Below, piece by piece: positions 15,588 to 24,826 of a stretch of 36,896 nt of DNA (positions are counted from its first letter, which is position 1; the number at the start of each line of letters is the position of its first letter). The position numbers and the translations under genes were made by a program. The notes under the pieces were generated by a model. It saw only the letters and a list, made by a program, of their open reading frames with translations, did no database searches and was not told the DNA's origin. The DNA is from Rikenellaceae bacterium (GTDB taxonomy: Bacteria > Bacteroidota > Bacteroidia > Bacteroidales > Rikenellaceae), in contig SUZV01000017.1 in NCBI GenBank assembly GCA_015059715.1, positions 1-36,896 on the forward strand, written 5' to 3'.

Positions 15588-16235
15588 CTACTCCTTGGGC
15601 CTATCATAGAGCGAGGTGACGTAGACCGTAAAGACTGGGAACATCGCCATACCTATAATCGGCAACACCACACAGATAACCTTACCAATGGTGGTAACGG
15701 GGAAAATCTCCGCACCCACCGTAGTCATATTCATCGAGGCCCACCACAGAGCATCACCAAACCCCTTGACATCGTTATTTACAGGTGCTTCGTACTCGTA
15801 GAAGAGGAGAGCGGCAAAGTAGGTACATACGACCACCGTAGCGACATAGGCCCACAGCAGACGTGTCGAGGGGCGCGCGATAAGCCAGCGCAGGGTGAAA
15901 TATATAGCCATGACACCACGTAGCATAACGACACCGCTCATCACCACCTGCCACGTATGGTCCAGCTCGATGCCTGCAACCTGGGCGATAGTGTGATACG
16001 GAACCGAGAGCAGGAGTATGATGGAGTTACGGACGAGGAAACGCACAGGATGCTGACTATGGGCCATAAGGACGAAGAAGTCTATAATAAATATAAGGCA
16101 TACGACGAACATCGCATGGCTATATACCGCAGCAAACGAGGCTAACTGGCGCGAGTAGATAATCTCGACCGAGAGCGAGGCCAGAAGCAGTATGCTGGCC
16201 ACAAGCGTAAGGATATTTATTATTTTAACGAACAT
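15588..16235 (-). CDS. Two-pore/voltage-gated-type ion channel with altered selectivity filter
   Basis: A 215-residue membrane protein with five or six hydrophobic segments (about 7-27, 38-58, 66-85, 100-118, 128-146 and a last pore-lining helix 183-207). A pore-helix and filter sequence (DALWWASMNMTTVGAEIFPVT) precedes the final helix, the layout of the potassium-channel pore family. The usual T-V-G-Y-G-D filter is T-V-G-A-E here, so the aromatic and second Gly are missing. Four charged residues in the LRGVMAIYFTLRWLIARPSTR segment look like a weak S4. Gating and ion preference cannot be stated, and strict K+ selectivity is doubtful. Confidence 0.75.
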   Translation of the reverse strand: MFVKIINILTLVASILLLASLSVEIIYSRQLASFAAVYSHAMFVVCLIFIIDFFVLMAHSQHPVRFLVRNSIILLLSVPYHTIAQVAGIELDHTWQVVMSGVVMLRGVMAIYFTLRWLIARPSTRLLWAYVATVVVCTYFAALLFYEYEAPVNNDVKGFGDALWWASMNMTTVGAEIFPVTTIGKVICVVLPIIGMAMFPVFTVYVTSLYDRPKE

Positions 16236-16306
16236 CGGATATAATTATGGTTATGCCCACCTTTAAGGTGCAACAGACAAAATCAAGAAATATACCAAAT
16301 CCAAAA

Positions 16307-16338
16307 CTTGCACCATAAGTAAAATGTACATACCTTTG
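16307..16338 (+). promoter_or_regulatory. Promoter of the BACON lipoprotein pair
   Basis: CTTG (16307-16310), 20 nt, then TACCTTTG (16331-16338), a match to the Bacteroidota promoter with one -33 mismatch, 58 bp before the first start codon. Confidence 0.55.
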
Positions 16339-16395
16339 TGGCAAATTTAGACATAGCACATGCTCTGCAAATAATTAACTTTTTATAACTATAAT

Positions 16396-17892
16396 ATGAA
16401 ACGACTTTTATCTATGTCATTAGCTATCGTATGCCTACTCCTTGGCGTAGGCTGCGAGAAGAGCGGCAGCGAAGATGGTGGCAAGGGGTCTATTACCATT
16501 ACATCACCCACAGAGGTGACCATCGGCAAGTACGCTACCGAATTTACAATCACCTACACAGCCACAACACAGGCTGAGGTGACACTATCGTCGGAGTGGT
16601 TGCGCCTACACAGCCACGACAATAACGCCATCACCATCCAGGCGGAGAACAACGAGAGTGGTGGCACTCGCATGGCTGCCGTAACCCTTATGGTAGGTTC
16701 TGAGCGCGCCTCAGTAGTTGTCAACCAGCTTGGCGAGGCGTTGGAGGCCAACATAACAATAACCTCGGGCGAGAGCATCGATGTTGGGCGCACAGGGTGT
16801 ATGGCCATTATCGAATACACCATCGAAAACGCCAATCCCGAGGGATATATATACGTTAAGAGCTCGGCCGACTGGATTTACTCGATGGATACCCAGACCG
16901 AGGGTCAGGTGGAGTTAGGCATAGCTACCAACACCACAGGTGCAGCACGACAGACCGTAGTAACCATTGGCTATGGCGAGGCAACAGCAACAACAACACT
17001 ACGTCAGGCAGGCGATGGCGAGATACTCTTCGAGGCCCCCATGCTTTCAGGTGAGTACCTCGGTGATGCTCTCACCCCAGGCGTAGGCAACTACTGGTTC
17101 TTCCTCACCGATAGAGGCTTCAGCGACGATGGCAACTCACTACCCAACACCACATATTACCGTATCGATGCCTACGGTCCTATATCTACTGCCGTTGACT
17201 ACATACCTCTGCCTAACGGCACATATAGGTATGACACCGAGAACACCTACGACGAGTGGACCTTCACTGCCGAGTATAGTGGTTTCTGGGTTACGGATGT
17301 CAATGGTCGCCGCGATGATATTGCCCCCTTTGAGGAGGGTACACTCATAGTCGAGGATGGCAAGGTGACTCTTAAGGTAAAGGTCGCTGGAGAGAGCCAC
17401 ACCGTAGTATACAATGGTAATGTAGCCCTCACAGATGGTCGTGGCACGGTGAGCGTATACTCAACCCTCGATGGCGACTACGAGGCAGACCTCTCGGACC
17501 ACAATATGGTATACGCATGCGAGGGTGACTACTACGACTTTGGCTACTACAACTGGATGCTTATCATCTCGCCAAACTCGGGCAGTGGCGACTGCTTCCA
17601 GCTCGACATCATCACAGGCTATAGCGACAAGGAGAGCGGCTTCTGTGGCGACTACACCGCCTCGGACTACTTGGCTAAGTGGTCGTTCATCCCTGGATGG
17701 ACAAATATGAGTCAACTGCTCTGTAGCTGGTACTTCACGGTTGACCAGAGCGAGTTGGCACCATTCCGCAAGGGCAATATGTCGATTATGGATAATGGCG
17801 ATGGCACGGTAACCTTCACCATAGAGGCCTACGACGACCTACGCAATAAGATTACAGGCACTTGGACAGGTACACCGCAGGAGTATAAATAG
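16396..17892 (+). CDS. BACON-domain lipoprotein, unknown ligand
   Basis: A 498-residue protein with a lipoprotein signal (MKRLLSMSLAIVCLLLGVGCEK). Two BACON-like Ig-fold domains follow (about 35-115 and 118-208, with SSEWLRL and SADWIYS as the BACON Trp positions and VVNQLG and TLRQAG as the strand ends). The C-terminal half (about 215-498) contains two repeats beginning GNYWFFLTD and NYNWMLIIS-like strands, each ending in glycine-rich turns and TGTW. BACON domains are common in surface lipoproteins of gut Bacteroidota that bind glycans or mucin. No catalytic residues are visible. The next gene encodes a similar BACON lipoprotein 72 bp later, so both are probably one surface complex. Confidence 0.8.
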   Translation: MKRLLSMSLAIVCLLLGVGCEKSGSEDGGKGSITITSPTEVTIGKYATEFTITYTATTQAEVTLSSEWLRLHSHDNNAITIQAENNESGGTRMAAVTLMVGSERASVVVNQLGEALEANITITSGESIDVGRTGCMAIIEYTIENANPEGYIYVKSSADWIYSMDTQTEGQVELGIATNTTGAARQTVVTIGYGEATATTTLRQAGDGEILFEAPMLSGEYLGDALTPGVGNYWFFLTDRGFSDDGNSLPNTTYYRIDAYGPISTAVDYIPLPNGTYRYDTENTYDEWTFTAEYSGFWVTDVNGRRDDIAPFEEGTLIVEDGKVTLKVKVAGESHTVVYNGNVALTDGRGTVSVYSTLDGDYEADLSDHNMVYACEGDYYDFGYYNWMLIISPNSGSGDCFQLDIITGYSDKESGFCGDYTASDYLAKWSFIPGWTNMSQLLCSWYFTVDQSELAPFRKGNMSIMDNGDGTVTFTIEAYDDLRNKITGTWTGTPQEYK

Positions 17893-17964
17893 TCTAACGA
17901 CCAATGATACAACTTTAGATAGCGACAAGCCAATTACAGAACACATATAAATAAACGTATAACT

Positions 17965-19836
17965 ATGACTATTAAACGAATTTTTAGCATCCTCGCAGCC
18001 GTAGCACTCTTTGCACTTACGGGTTGCGAGAAGAGTCCCGAGGAGAATAAGGGCGGCAAAGCAAGCTTTACGCTTGACACTACGGAGATTGCCGTAACTT
18101 CTGAGGGTGGTACACAGGAGGTTAAGTACACCATCGAGAACCCCGAGAGCGGTGCTGTAGTGCTCACCAACTGCGCAGACAACTGGATTAAGGAGCTCAG
18201 CACAGCAACCTACGGCTCTATCACCTTCAGCGTAGCCCCAAACTACAAGCAGCAGGCACGCGAGACCAAGATTACGGTGAGCTACACCGCTGTAGATACC
18301 AAGTACGAGATTTTGGTAAAGCAGGAGGCTTCAACACGCCCAACTTTCGAGTACGAGGTAACCATCAACGACCCTACCCTTATCTCGTTGAACGTAACTC
18401 CTGCGGACCTTGCGACAGCCTACATCTGCCGAATCTATACCGAGGAGCATATCAAGGCATTTGGTCTTGAGGATGATAATGCTCTTATAGAGTACGACCT
18501 TGGGACCATAGCCAATGAGGCATACAGCGCAGGTCAGACGACGCTTAACTACCTACAGAATATCTCTCACAAGGGCAAGGCATTCGATATTACCTTCGAA
18601 AAACTTATCCCTGACACCAACTATGTTGTATACACCTACCACATCGACCTCGACAACGGCAACTCTTCGACTGGCGAGGTATATCGCGAGGTTATCCGTA
18701 CCGACACCCCATCAAAGGTGAACGACGCTATAGAGATGACTCTGGAGGTTGAGGGCGCAACCGTTAAGCAGATTATCACCACCAAGGATGAGAGCACATA
18801 CTTCTATGCCGAGCACTGGAGCGTAGATGATTTCTACAGATACTTTGGCTCAGATGCCAACCCCGAGCAGACTTTTGTCGCTCGCTGGAATGAGCAGACA
18901 TCCGTTTGGCTCAATATGGGTTACTACCCAAGCCAGATTATCGAGGAGTGGTGCAAGCAGGGTTCGCAGACTATCATCAGCGATGACCTAAAGGCCAATA
19001 CCGAGTACTTCTTCTATGCATTTGCTATCAACCCCGACACAGCATTTGTCGGTTCTGACATACTCATTGACAGAGTTACGACCCAGTCAGTTGAGGAGTC
19101 GAGCATGACCATCAACATCGAGGTTAAGGATATATATGCAACTACGGCAAACGTATACTGGACTGCAAGCGACCCTAATGGTAGATTTGCTCGCTCGGTA
19201 TTCACCAAGGCCGAATATGACTCTTGGGGCACTACCGACGAGGAGCGTTTTGCATTCATCAATGCTAACTACTCGCTCTACACCGCCACAGGCTATACAG
19301 ATATGAACCTCTCGAACTTGATACCTAACACGACATATGTAGCATTTGCATATGGCTTGGATGGCGAGAATCCTAATACCAAGATCTTCACTAAGGAGTT
19401 CACAACTAAGGATAACGTAGCAGGTAGCTCTAATATCATGGTGACACTCGGTGCGCACTTCAACCTCGACGAGGCTGCTGAGGTAGACCCAGAGCATTGG
19501 GGTACTTATGCAGGCTACGAAGACTACGCGCTTGTCCCTGTAACAATCTCTGGCGTGCAGCCTACGGACGAGATTTTCTGGACACTTACCACGATGCCTA
19601 CCGACTACTACAACTACGATGATGAGTGGATTCGTGACCTTACATCTAACGACTTCTATCGCCAGACGGTACACTCTAACACCTACTTCCAGATTCCTTA
19701 CGAGAAGGAGTATAATCTCATTGCAGTAGCCAAGGATGCTAACGGCAACATCGGTAAGCTGCTTAAGATGGAGATATACCTCTATAAGAGCGACGCTGCA
19801 GATATTGCAACCTACACCTACATCGAGGAGAAGTAG
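17965..19836 (+). CDS. BACON-domain lipoprotein with fibronectin-like repeats
   Basis: A 623-residue protein with a lipoprotein signal (MTIKRIFSILAAVALFALTGCEK). It has one BACON domain (about 35-115, ending KYEILVKQEA) and then several beta-sandwich repeats: the segments beginning EYEVTINDPTLISLNV, EMTLEVEGATVKQIIT and TINIEVKDIYATTANVYW are FN3-like, each with an L-x-P-x-T-x-Y strand (LIPDTNYVVYTYH, LIPNTTYVAFAYG). It is exported to the cell surface or outer membrane and probably binds polysaccharide or protein ligands. No enzyme motif is visible. It is the last gene of the pair; a strong terminator follows. Confidence 0.8.
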   Translation: MTIKRIFSILAAVALFALTGCEKSPEENKGGKASFTLDTTEIAVTSEGGTQEVKYTIENPESGAVVLTNCADNWIKELSTATYGSITFSVAPNYKQQARETKITVSYTAVDTKYEILVKQEASTRPTFEYEVTINDPTLISLNVTPADLATAYICRIYTEEHIKAFGLEDDNALIEYDLGTIANEAYSAGQTTLNYLQNISHKGKAFDITFEKLIPDTNYVVYTYHIDLDNGNSSTGEVYREVIRTDTPSKVNDAIEMTLEVEGATVKQIITTKDESTYFYAEHWSVDDFYRYFGSDANPEQTFVARWNEQTSVWLNMGYYPSQIIEEWCKQGSQTIISDDLKANTEYFFYAFAINPDTAFVGSDILIDRVTTQSVEESSMTINIEVKDIYATTANVYWTASDPNGRFARSVFTKAEYDSWGTTDEERFAFINANYSLYTATGYTDMNLSNLIPNTTYVAFAYGLDGENPNTKIFTKEFTTKDNVAGSSNIMVTLGAHFNLDEAAEVDPEHWGTYAGYEDYALVPVTISGVQPTDEIFWTLTTMPTDYYNYDDEWIRDLTSNDFYRQTVHSNTYFQIPYEKEYNLIAVAKDANGNIGKLLKMEIYLYKSDAADIATYTYIEEK

Positions 19837-19857
19837 TTCTACGCAATAACTACGATA

Positions 19858-19897
19858 ACAATACTTCCAGGGGCAATGCCTCTGGAAGTATTGTTTT
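19858..19897 (+). terminator. Rho-independent terminator after the BACON pair
   Basis: A 17-bp stem (ACAATACTTCCAGGGGC at 19858-19874 and its partner at 19878-19894, one G-U pair) with a 3-nt loop and a T-tract. It lies 22 nt after the stop codon. Confidence 0.85.
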
Positions 19898-19968
19898 GTG
19901 CATAGCTCCGAAATATACTCCTCAGTGCTTCAGGATGAGATGTCGTGTGTGGTAGTCCCCCGATATTG

Positions 19969-20020
19969 GCTTTCGTCGACACTTTTGGCCACGCATCCGC
20001 TCATGTGGCCACCGAAAGGC
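19969..20020. other. Nested hairpin of unknown role upstream of argS
   Basis: An inner perfect stem GGCCAC/GTGGCC (19987-19992 with 20005-20010) sits inside an outer GCTTTCG/CGAAAG-type pair (19969-19975 with about 20013-20020). It lies upstream of the argS promoter box, so it is not in the argS leader. It might be a small RNA or the end of one, but no promoter for it is seen. Confidence 0.25.
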
Positions 20021-20040
20021 GAAACAATTGCTAATAGCTA

Positions 20041-20071
20041 ATTGATATTTACTATTTTTTTACTACCTTTG
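20041..20071 (+). promoter_or_regulatory. Promoter of the argS operon
   Basis: ATTG (20041-20044), 19 nt, then TACCTTTG (20064-20071), 28 bp before the argS start codon. One -33 mismatch. Confidence 0.55.
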
Positions 20072-20099
20072 CTGGCTGAATATATAATTATAGGTAACT

Positions 20100-21875
20100 A
20101 TGGTCAATATTGAAGAGTTTATTGCAAGCGTCGTAAAGCGTACAGCCGAAGAGTTGTATGGCACAGGCGACAACATACAGATACAGAAGACTCGCAAGGA
20201 GTTCGAGGGCGACTACACCGTAGTAGTATTCCCACTACTTAGAGCATCGAAGAAGTCACCCGAGGCTACGGCTACGGAGTTGGGCGAGAAGATTGTAGAG
20301 TCGACACCCGAGATTAAGAGCTTCAACGTCATCAAGGGCTTCCTAAACCTCTCGGTAGATGCCTCATTCTGGTCGGCACGCTTTGCCGAGATTGTCCAGA
20401 CCGAGAACTATGGCATAGCACCAGCATCGGGACGCACGATAATGATTGAGTACTCGTCGCCAAACACCAACAAGCCGCTCCACTTAGGACATATTCGCAA
20501 TAACCTACTCGGTTACTCGGTAGCTACCATCCTCAAGGCCAATGGCCATAATGTCATCAAGGTAAACTTGGTAAATGACCGAGGTATTCACATCTGCAAG
20601 TCGATGCTCGCCTGGCAGCTCTATGGCGGTGGCGAGACTCCCGAATCATCGGGCATGAAGGGCGACCACCTCGTAGGTAAGTACTATGTCGAGTTCGACA
20701 AGCACTACAAACAGCAGATTAAGGAGCTTGTAGCAGGCGGCATGAGCGAGGAGGAGGCCAAGAAGAGTGCCCCCGTTATGGTTGCAGCGCAGGAGATGCT
20801 TCGCAAGTGGGAGGCTAAGGACCCCGAGGTATATGCTCTCTGGGAGAGGATGAATGGCTGGGTATATGAGGGCTTCGACGTGACATACAAGGCTATGGGC
20901 GTAGACTTCGACAAGGTATACTACGAGTCGCAGACATACCTACTCGGCAAGAGCCTCGTGGAGGAGGGCCTTAAGAATGGTGTATTCTTCCGCAAGGAGG
21001 ATAACTCTGTATGGATTGACCTTGAGGCCGATGGTCTTGACCAGAAACTACTACTTCGTGGCGATGGCACGTCTGTATATATGACGCAGGACCTCGGCAC
21101 AGCACTTAGCCGCTTCGAGGAGAACAAACTCGACGATATGATATATGTCGTGGGTAACGAGCAGAACTACCACTTCCAAGTACTTAAGCTTGTACTCAAG
21201 AAGCTCGGATACGAGTGGAGCGACAACATCTTCCACCTCTCGTATGGTATGGTTGAGCTACCCGAGGGTAAGATGAAGTCGCGCGAGGGTACGGTAGTTG
21301 ATGCCGATGACCTCATTGCTGCGATGATAGGCACAGCACGCGAGATGTCGGCCGAGCTCGGTAAGCTCGATGGCGTATCCGACGAGGAGGCTAACTCAAT
21401 CTCGGAGATGGTAGGTCTGGGAGCACTCAAGTACTTCATACTCAAGGTAGACCCCAAGAAGACCATGCTGTTTGACCCACGCGAGTCTATCGACTTTAAT
21501 GGCAATACAGGTCCATTTATCCAGTATACCCACGCACGTATACGCTCTATCCTGCGCAAGGCTAGCGAGAGTGGCATCAGCACCGATGGTTTCAGCGAGG
21601 CAAGACTACTCCCCGAGGAGATTGAGCTTATCAAGACACTTACGGAGTACCCAGCTGTTATTCGTACCGCAGGTGAGCAGTTTGCCCCCTCGGTTATCGC
21701 AGCCTATGCCTACGATTTGGCTAAGCAGTTCAACGGCTACTACCACGACCACTCGATACTCAAGGAGGAGTGTAGCACGACACGTGCTCTGCGCCTTGCC
21801 CTCGCTGCGGAGGTAGCACGCATCATACGCTCGGCAATGTCGCTGCTCGGCATCAACGTACCTGAGCGTATGTAA
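20100..21875 (+). CDS. argS: Arginyl-tRNA synthetase
   Basis: A 591-residue class I aminoacyl-tRNA synthetase that charges tRNA-Arg with arginine. The N-terminal ADD-like domain covers about 1-110, followed by the HIGH motif (PLHLGHIRNN, HLGH at 128-131), the catalytic core, the KMSKS-equivalent (GKMKSREGT near residue 391) and the C-terminal DALR anticodon-binding region (about 460-591, with GPFIQYTHARIRSILRK). Length matches the family. It is the first gene of a three-gene operon: 16 bp to the next gene, which has no obvious translation link. It is essential in most bacteria. Confidence 0.98.
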   Translation: MVNIEEFIASVVKRTAEELYGTGDNIQIQKTRKEFEGDYTVVVFPLLRASKKSPEATATELGEKIVESTPEIKSFNVIKGFLNLSVDASFWSARFAEIVQTENYGIAPASGRTIMIEYSSPNTNKPLHLGHIRNNLLGYSVATILKANGHNVIKVNLVNDRGIHICKSMLAWQLYGGGETPESSGMKGDHLVGKYYVEFDKHYKQQIKELVAGGMSEEEAKKSAPVMVAAQEMLRKWEAKDPEVYALWERMNGWVYEGFDVTYKAMGVDFDKVYYESQTYLLGKSLVEEGLKNGVFFRKEDNSVWIDLEADGLDQKLLLRGDGTSVYMTQDLGTALSRFEENKLDDMIYVVGNEQNYHFQVLKLVLKKLGYEWSDNIFHLSYGMVELPEGKMKSREGTVVDADDLIAAMIGTAREMSAELGKLDGVSDEEANSISEMVGLGALKYFILKVDPKKTMLFDPRESIDFNGNTGPFIQYTHARIRSILRKASESGISTDGFSEARLLPEEIELIKTLTEYPAVIRTAGEQFAPSVIAAYAYDLAKQFNGYYHDHSILKEECSTTRALRLALAAEVARIIRSAMSLLGINVPERM

Positions 21876-21891
21876 GCCATAGGCATACATT

Positions 21892-22836
21892 ATGAAGTAT
21901 CTACTTACGCTACTACTGCTCATCGCAGTATCGTGCGGCACACAACATAGAAGTTCTACGGAGGAGGCCTCTAAGGAGACCGCCTCCCAAGAGCTTCGAG
22001 GGCGCACTATGAGGCGCAGCATCGAGGATATCTCGACAATCAGCTCACCTGCTGAGTATGAGGATATGGTAGCTCGCTACTGGGATGACTTCGATTTTAA
22101 TTGTGGCGAGCGCGTTGCACAGTACGACACCGTAGATATCATCTACGCTATGAGCGACTATGTCGCCATCATTCCACCCCAAAGTGCCGACTCACTTCTT
22201 AGGAGTTTAATGCTACGTGCTTCGACAAGTCGCGAGGTGCTCGACTTCTTTAGTAAGGTTGCCGAGATAGTGCTCCACAATCCTAACTCACCTATGCGCA
22301 ACGATGAGTACTATACCCCCATCCTTGAGGTCTTGGTTGAGTCCCCTCTGCTCGATGAGTATGACCGTATGGTCCCTGCCTATGACCTCGATGTGGTGAG
22401 TAAAAATCGCTTAGGCACAACGGCTAACGACTTTGTATATACGCTTAGTAACGGAAATTCTGGGCGACTTAGCAATATTCAGGCAGACTACACGATACTT
22501 ATGTTTAGCAACCCTGGGTGCCCGATGTGTAGCGAGATAACCGAGAAGCTATCCTCCTCGCCACTTATCAACGAGCTTGGCGAGTTGGGGCGTATAAAGA
22601 TTCTTACGATATATCCCGATGCCGACTTAGAGGCGTGGCGAGAATATCTGCACCAGATGCCACATCAATGGATAAACGCCTACGATAAGGGTATGGTTAT
22701 CACCGAAAAGAGGCTCTATAACCTCAATGCTATACCGTCGCTCTATCTTCTCGACAAGGATAAGCGCGTGATAATAAAGGATGGTGTTAGTGTCGAGCAG
22801 ATAGAGAATGCCATCGCCTTATTAGAGGTGCAATAG
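21892..22836 (+). CDS. DUF5106-like lipoprotein with a thioredoxin domain
   Basis: A 314-residue lipoprotein (signal MKYLLTLLLLIAVSCGT). Residues about 45-180 contain the helical DUF5106-like region (FNCGERVAQYDTVDIIYAM, SREVLDFFSKVAEIVLHNPNSPMRNDEYYTPIL). The C-terminal part (about 190-314) is a thioredoxin fold with active site C-P-M-C (Cys 210 and Cys 213) after FSNPGCPMC, and an IPSLYLLD cis-Pro motif. Periplasmic redox proteins of this type are common in Bacteroidales. It probably handles disulfides of exported proteins. It follows argS by 16 bp and precedes the acyl-CoA reductase by 7 bp. Confidence 0.85.
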   Translation: MKYLLTLLLLIAVSCGTQHRSSTEEASKETASQELRGRTMRRSIEDISTISSPAEYEDMVARYWDDFDFNCGERVAQYDTVDIIYAMSDYVAIIPPQSADSLLRSLMLRASTSREVLDFFSKVAEIVLHNPNSPMRNDEYYTPILEVLVESPLLDEYDRMVPAYDLDVVSKNRLGTTANDFVYTLSNGNSGRLSNIQADYTILMFSNPGCPMCSEITEKLSSSPLINELGELGRIKILTIYPDADLEAWREYLHQMPHQWINAYDKGMVITEKRLYNLNAIPSLYLLDKDKRVIIKDGVSVEQIENAIALLEVQ

Positions 22837-22843
22837 CTCGTAT

Positions 22844-23824
22844 ATGACAAACGCTATCGACATATTTACCCAGCTGGGCACTAAGCTCTCGGAGTTTGGC
22901 CATACGGAGCGTAGCAAGGAGGTTATCGCCTCGGCTATAGAGCACAACAGTTGGTTCACCTACGACGATATCCTAAGAGCCGTAGAGGCTATACGCACTA
23001 CGATGCTCGATAGGGATAGGCTGCATAGCTGGATTACGCACTACCCTACGGTGACGCACTCGGAGCGCGTAGCTATCATTATGGCTGGCAACATTCCCCT
23101 CGTCGGCTTCTTCGACCTACTGTGTGTCGTATGTAGCGGTCATCGCGCCTATGTCAAGCCTTCGAGCAAGGATAGAGTGCTTATGGAGTATGTTATCGAG
23201 GAGCTTAGGTGCATAGATAGCACAATACCAATATATCAATACAACCCCGATGAGCACTATGACATTGCTATAGCTACGGGTGGTGAGCAGGCAAACGAGT
23301 ACTTTCGCCAACACTTTGCTGGCACACGCCACCTGCTACGTGGCACGCGCCACTCGATTGCCGTACTCGATGGCAAGGAGAATGAGGAGGAGCTAAATGG
23401 GTTAGTTCGCGATATCACAGCATACTCGGGACTCGGCTGCCGCTCGGTATCGATGCTATTTATTCCCGAGGGATATACCCTTAAACTTCGGAAGTGCGAG
23501 CCAGCAAACCGCAAGCTGCGCAACACGCTTGTCACGCGCCGTGCCCTACTCACTATGCAACAGCGCGACTACCAAGATTTCGGAGCCTTCATAGCTGTAG
23601 CCTCTGAGGAGTTTCCGCAATCGCTCGCCGAGGTTAGCATCCAGCGATATGGCGATATCTCCAAGGTGAAGGAGTGGATAGCCAAGCACCGCGATACGCT
23701 ACAATGCATTGTTACACATACCGATATTTGTGGAGCAATACCCTTTGGTGAAGCACAATACCCCACCTTGAGCGATTATGCCGATGGTATAGATACCATG
23801 CTCTTCCTTTCTTCACAGCAGTAG
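22844..23824 (+). CDS. Acyl-CoA reductase (LuxC-type aldehyde dehydrogenase fold)
   Basis: A 326-residue protein of the LuxC/acyl-CoA reductase family. It has the N-terminal nucleotide-binding region (MAGNIPLVGFFDLLCVVCSGHRAYVKPSSKD), the ATGGEQANEYF strand, and a catalytic-Cys block (DITAYSGLGCRSVSMLF, Cys 199), then a C-terminal region ending IDTMLFLSS. The family reduces acyl-CoA or acyl phosphate to aldehyde with NAD(P)H; the acyl substrate is unknown. It starts 7 bp after the DUF5106-like lipoprotein and is probably co-transcribed from the argS promoter. It is shorter than LuxC (about 480), as in most Bacteroidota members. Confidence 0.85.
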   Translation: MTNAIDIFTQLGTKLSEFGHTERSKEVIASAIEHNSWFTYDDILRAVEAIRTTMLDRDRLHSWITHYPTVTHSERVAIIMAGNIPLVGFFDLLCVVCSGHRAYVKPSSKDRVLMEYVIEELRCIDSTIPIYQYNPDEHYDIAIATGGEQANEYFRQHFAGTRHLLRGTRHSIAVLDGKENEEELNGLVRDITAYSGLGCRSVSMLFIPEGYTLKLRKCEPANRKLRNTLVTRRALLTMQQRDYQDFGAFIAVASEEFPQSLAEVSIQRYGDISKVKEWIAKHRDTLQCIVTHTDICGAIPFGEAQYPTLSDYADGIDTMLFLSSQQ

Positions 23825-23861
23825 AGACTGGGGATTAGCGACAAATTAGCGATTGGTAAAA

Positions 23862-23893
23862 TTTGTTTATTATTCTAAAAATTATTACCTTTG
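23862..23893 (+). promoter_or_regulatory. Consensus promoter of the zeta-toxin-like gene
   Basis: TTTG (23862-23865), 20 nt, then TACCTTTG (23886-23893), an exact Bacteroidota promoter 30 bp before the start codon. Confidence 0.65.
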
Positions 23894-23923
23894 CCACATA
23901 GCTTTTCGGCTTAATTATAGATT

Positions 23924-24496
23924 ATGCAGAAACTCTACATCATAGCAGGCTGCAACGGCGCAGGCAAGACTACGGCATCATATACCATGTTGCCTGAGCT
24001 ACTACATTGCCACGAGTTTGTCAATGCCGACGAGATAGCACGCGGTCTATCGCCATTTAATCCCGATAGTATGGCTATCGAGGCTGGCCGCCTTATGCTA
24101 CGACGAATAAATGACCTGCTTGAGGAGGGGTCTGACTTTGCATTTGAGACCACACTATCGACACGTACATATCAGAAATTTATCGAGCGAGCCCACGAGC
24201 GTGGTTACTTCGTATCGTTGCTATACTTCTGGTTGCCAAGCCCCGAACAGGCTATCGAGCGCGTAGCTAAGCGCGTAAGCCTCGGAGGTCACAACATCCC
24301 AACCAACACCATACGTCGTCGCTACGAGAGTAGTATGCGTAATCTAACTAAGCTCTACGTGCCCATCTGCGACTATTGGGTCATCTACGACAATTCTACT
24401 GCCGAAGGTGTAAAAAAGATTGCTTATGGCTCTAAGGGCGAAATAAAAGAGGTTGTTGACCCGTTAGCATATCAGAAAATATTGAGTTATGAGTGA
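23924..24496 (+). CDS. Zeta-toxin-like P-loop kinase
   Basis: A 190-residue P-loop protein related to zeta toxins, which phosphorylate UDP-N-acetylglucosamine and so block peptidoglycan synthesis. Visible are the Walker A motif (GCNGAGKTT, residues 9-17), the FVNADEIARGLSPFNPDS segment with the NADE substrate-binding residues, the DFAFETTLSTRTYQKFIERA block with the catalytic Arg/Glu set, and VAKRVSLGGHNIP before an RRRY motif. The length is shorter than plasmid zeta (about 280). It has its own strong promoter and overlaps a short downstream ORF by 8 bp. Chromosomal members may be toxins or metabolic kinases, so toxicity is not certain. Confidence 0.85.
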   Translation: MQKLYIIAGCNGAGKTTASYTMLPELLHCHEFVNADEIARGLSPFNPDSMAIEAGRLMLRRINDLLEEGSDFAFETTLSTRTYQKFIERAHERGYFVSLLYFWLPSPEQAIERVAKRVSLGGHNIPTNTIRRRYESSMRNLTKLYVPICDYWVIYDNSTAEGVKKIAYGSKGEIKEVVDPLAYQKILSYE

Positions 24497-24653
24497 GTTT
24501 GAGATTAGAGAACTTCAGGAGCGTATAGATGCGGGAATCCTTTTAGCACAACGTCGTCTTATCGAGCGCACGCGCCGAGATAATGGTGACTTAGTCGTTA
24601 TGCGCGATGGCGAGGTGGTACGACTTACCCCCGATGAGCTTCTTCGAGACTAA
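24489..24653 (+). CDS. Small ORF overlapping the zeta-toxin-like gene, candidate antitoxin
   Basis: A 54-codon frame, too short to be called automatically: ATG at 24489, stop TAA at 24651. It overlaps the last 8 bp of the zeta-like gene, implying translational coupling. The protein is highly charged: an N-terminal amphipathic helix (FEIRELQERIDAGILLAQRR), then LIERTRRDNG, and a beta-like VVMRDGEVVRLTPDELL end. Similar short partners with an R-D-G-E/K-V-V ending occur next to zeta-like kinases. A neutralising role is therefore plausible but not shown; known epsilon antitoxins precede zeta instead. Confidence 0.65.
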   Translation: MSEFEIRELQERIDAGILLAQRRLIERTRRDNGDLVVMRDGEVVRLTPDELLRD

Positions 24654-24826
24654 CGATAGTTACCCTGTCGTTTGGCGAGTTCTGATATTCTAAGGTTTTA
24701 AGCATCTACTTTTAACCTGCAACATAATCTCCAGAGTGTGCTGTGCTTGCGGCTCATACCACAGCGTAGCATCTCCCGAGAATATGATAAAAACTTAAGC
24801 ACATAAGCACATGTCCACAAAATAGC

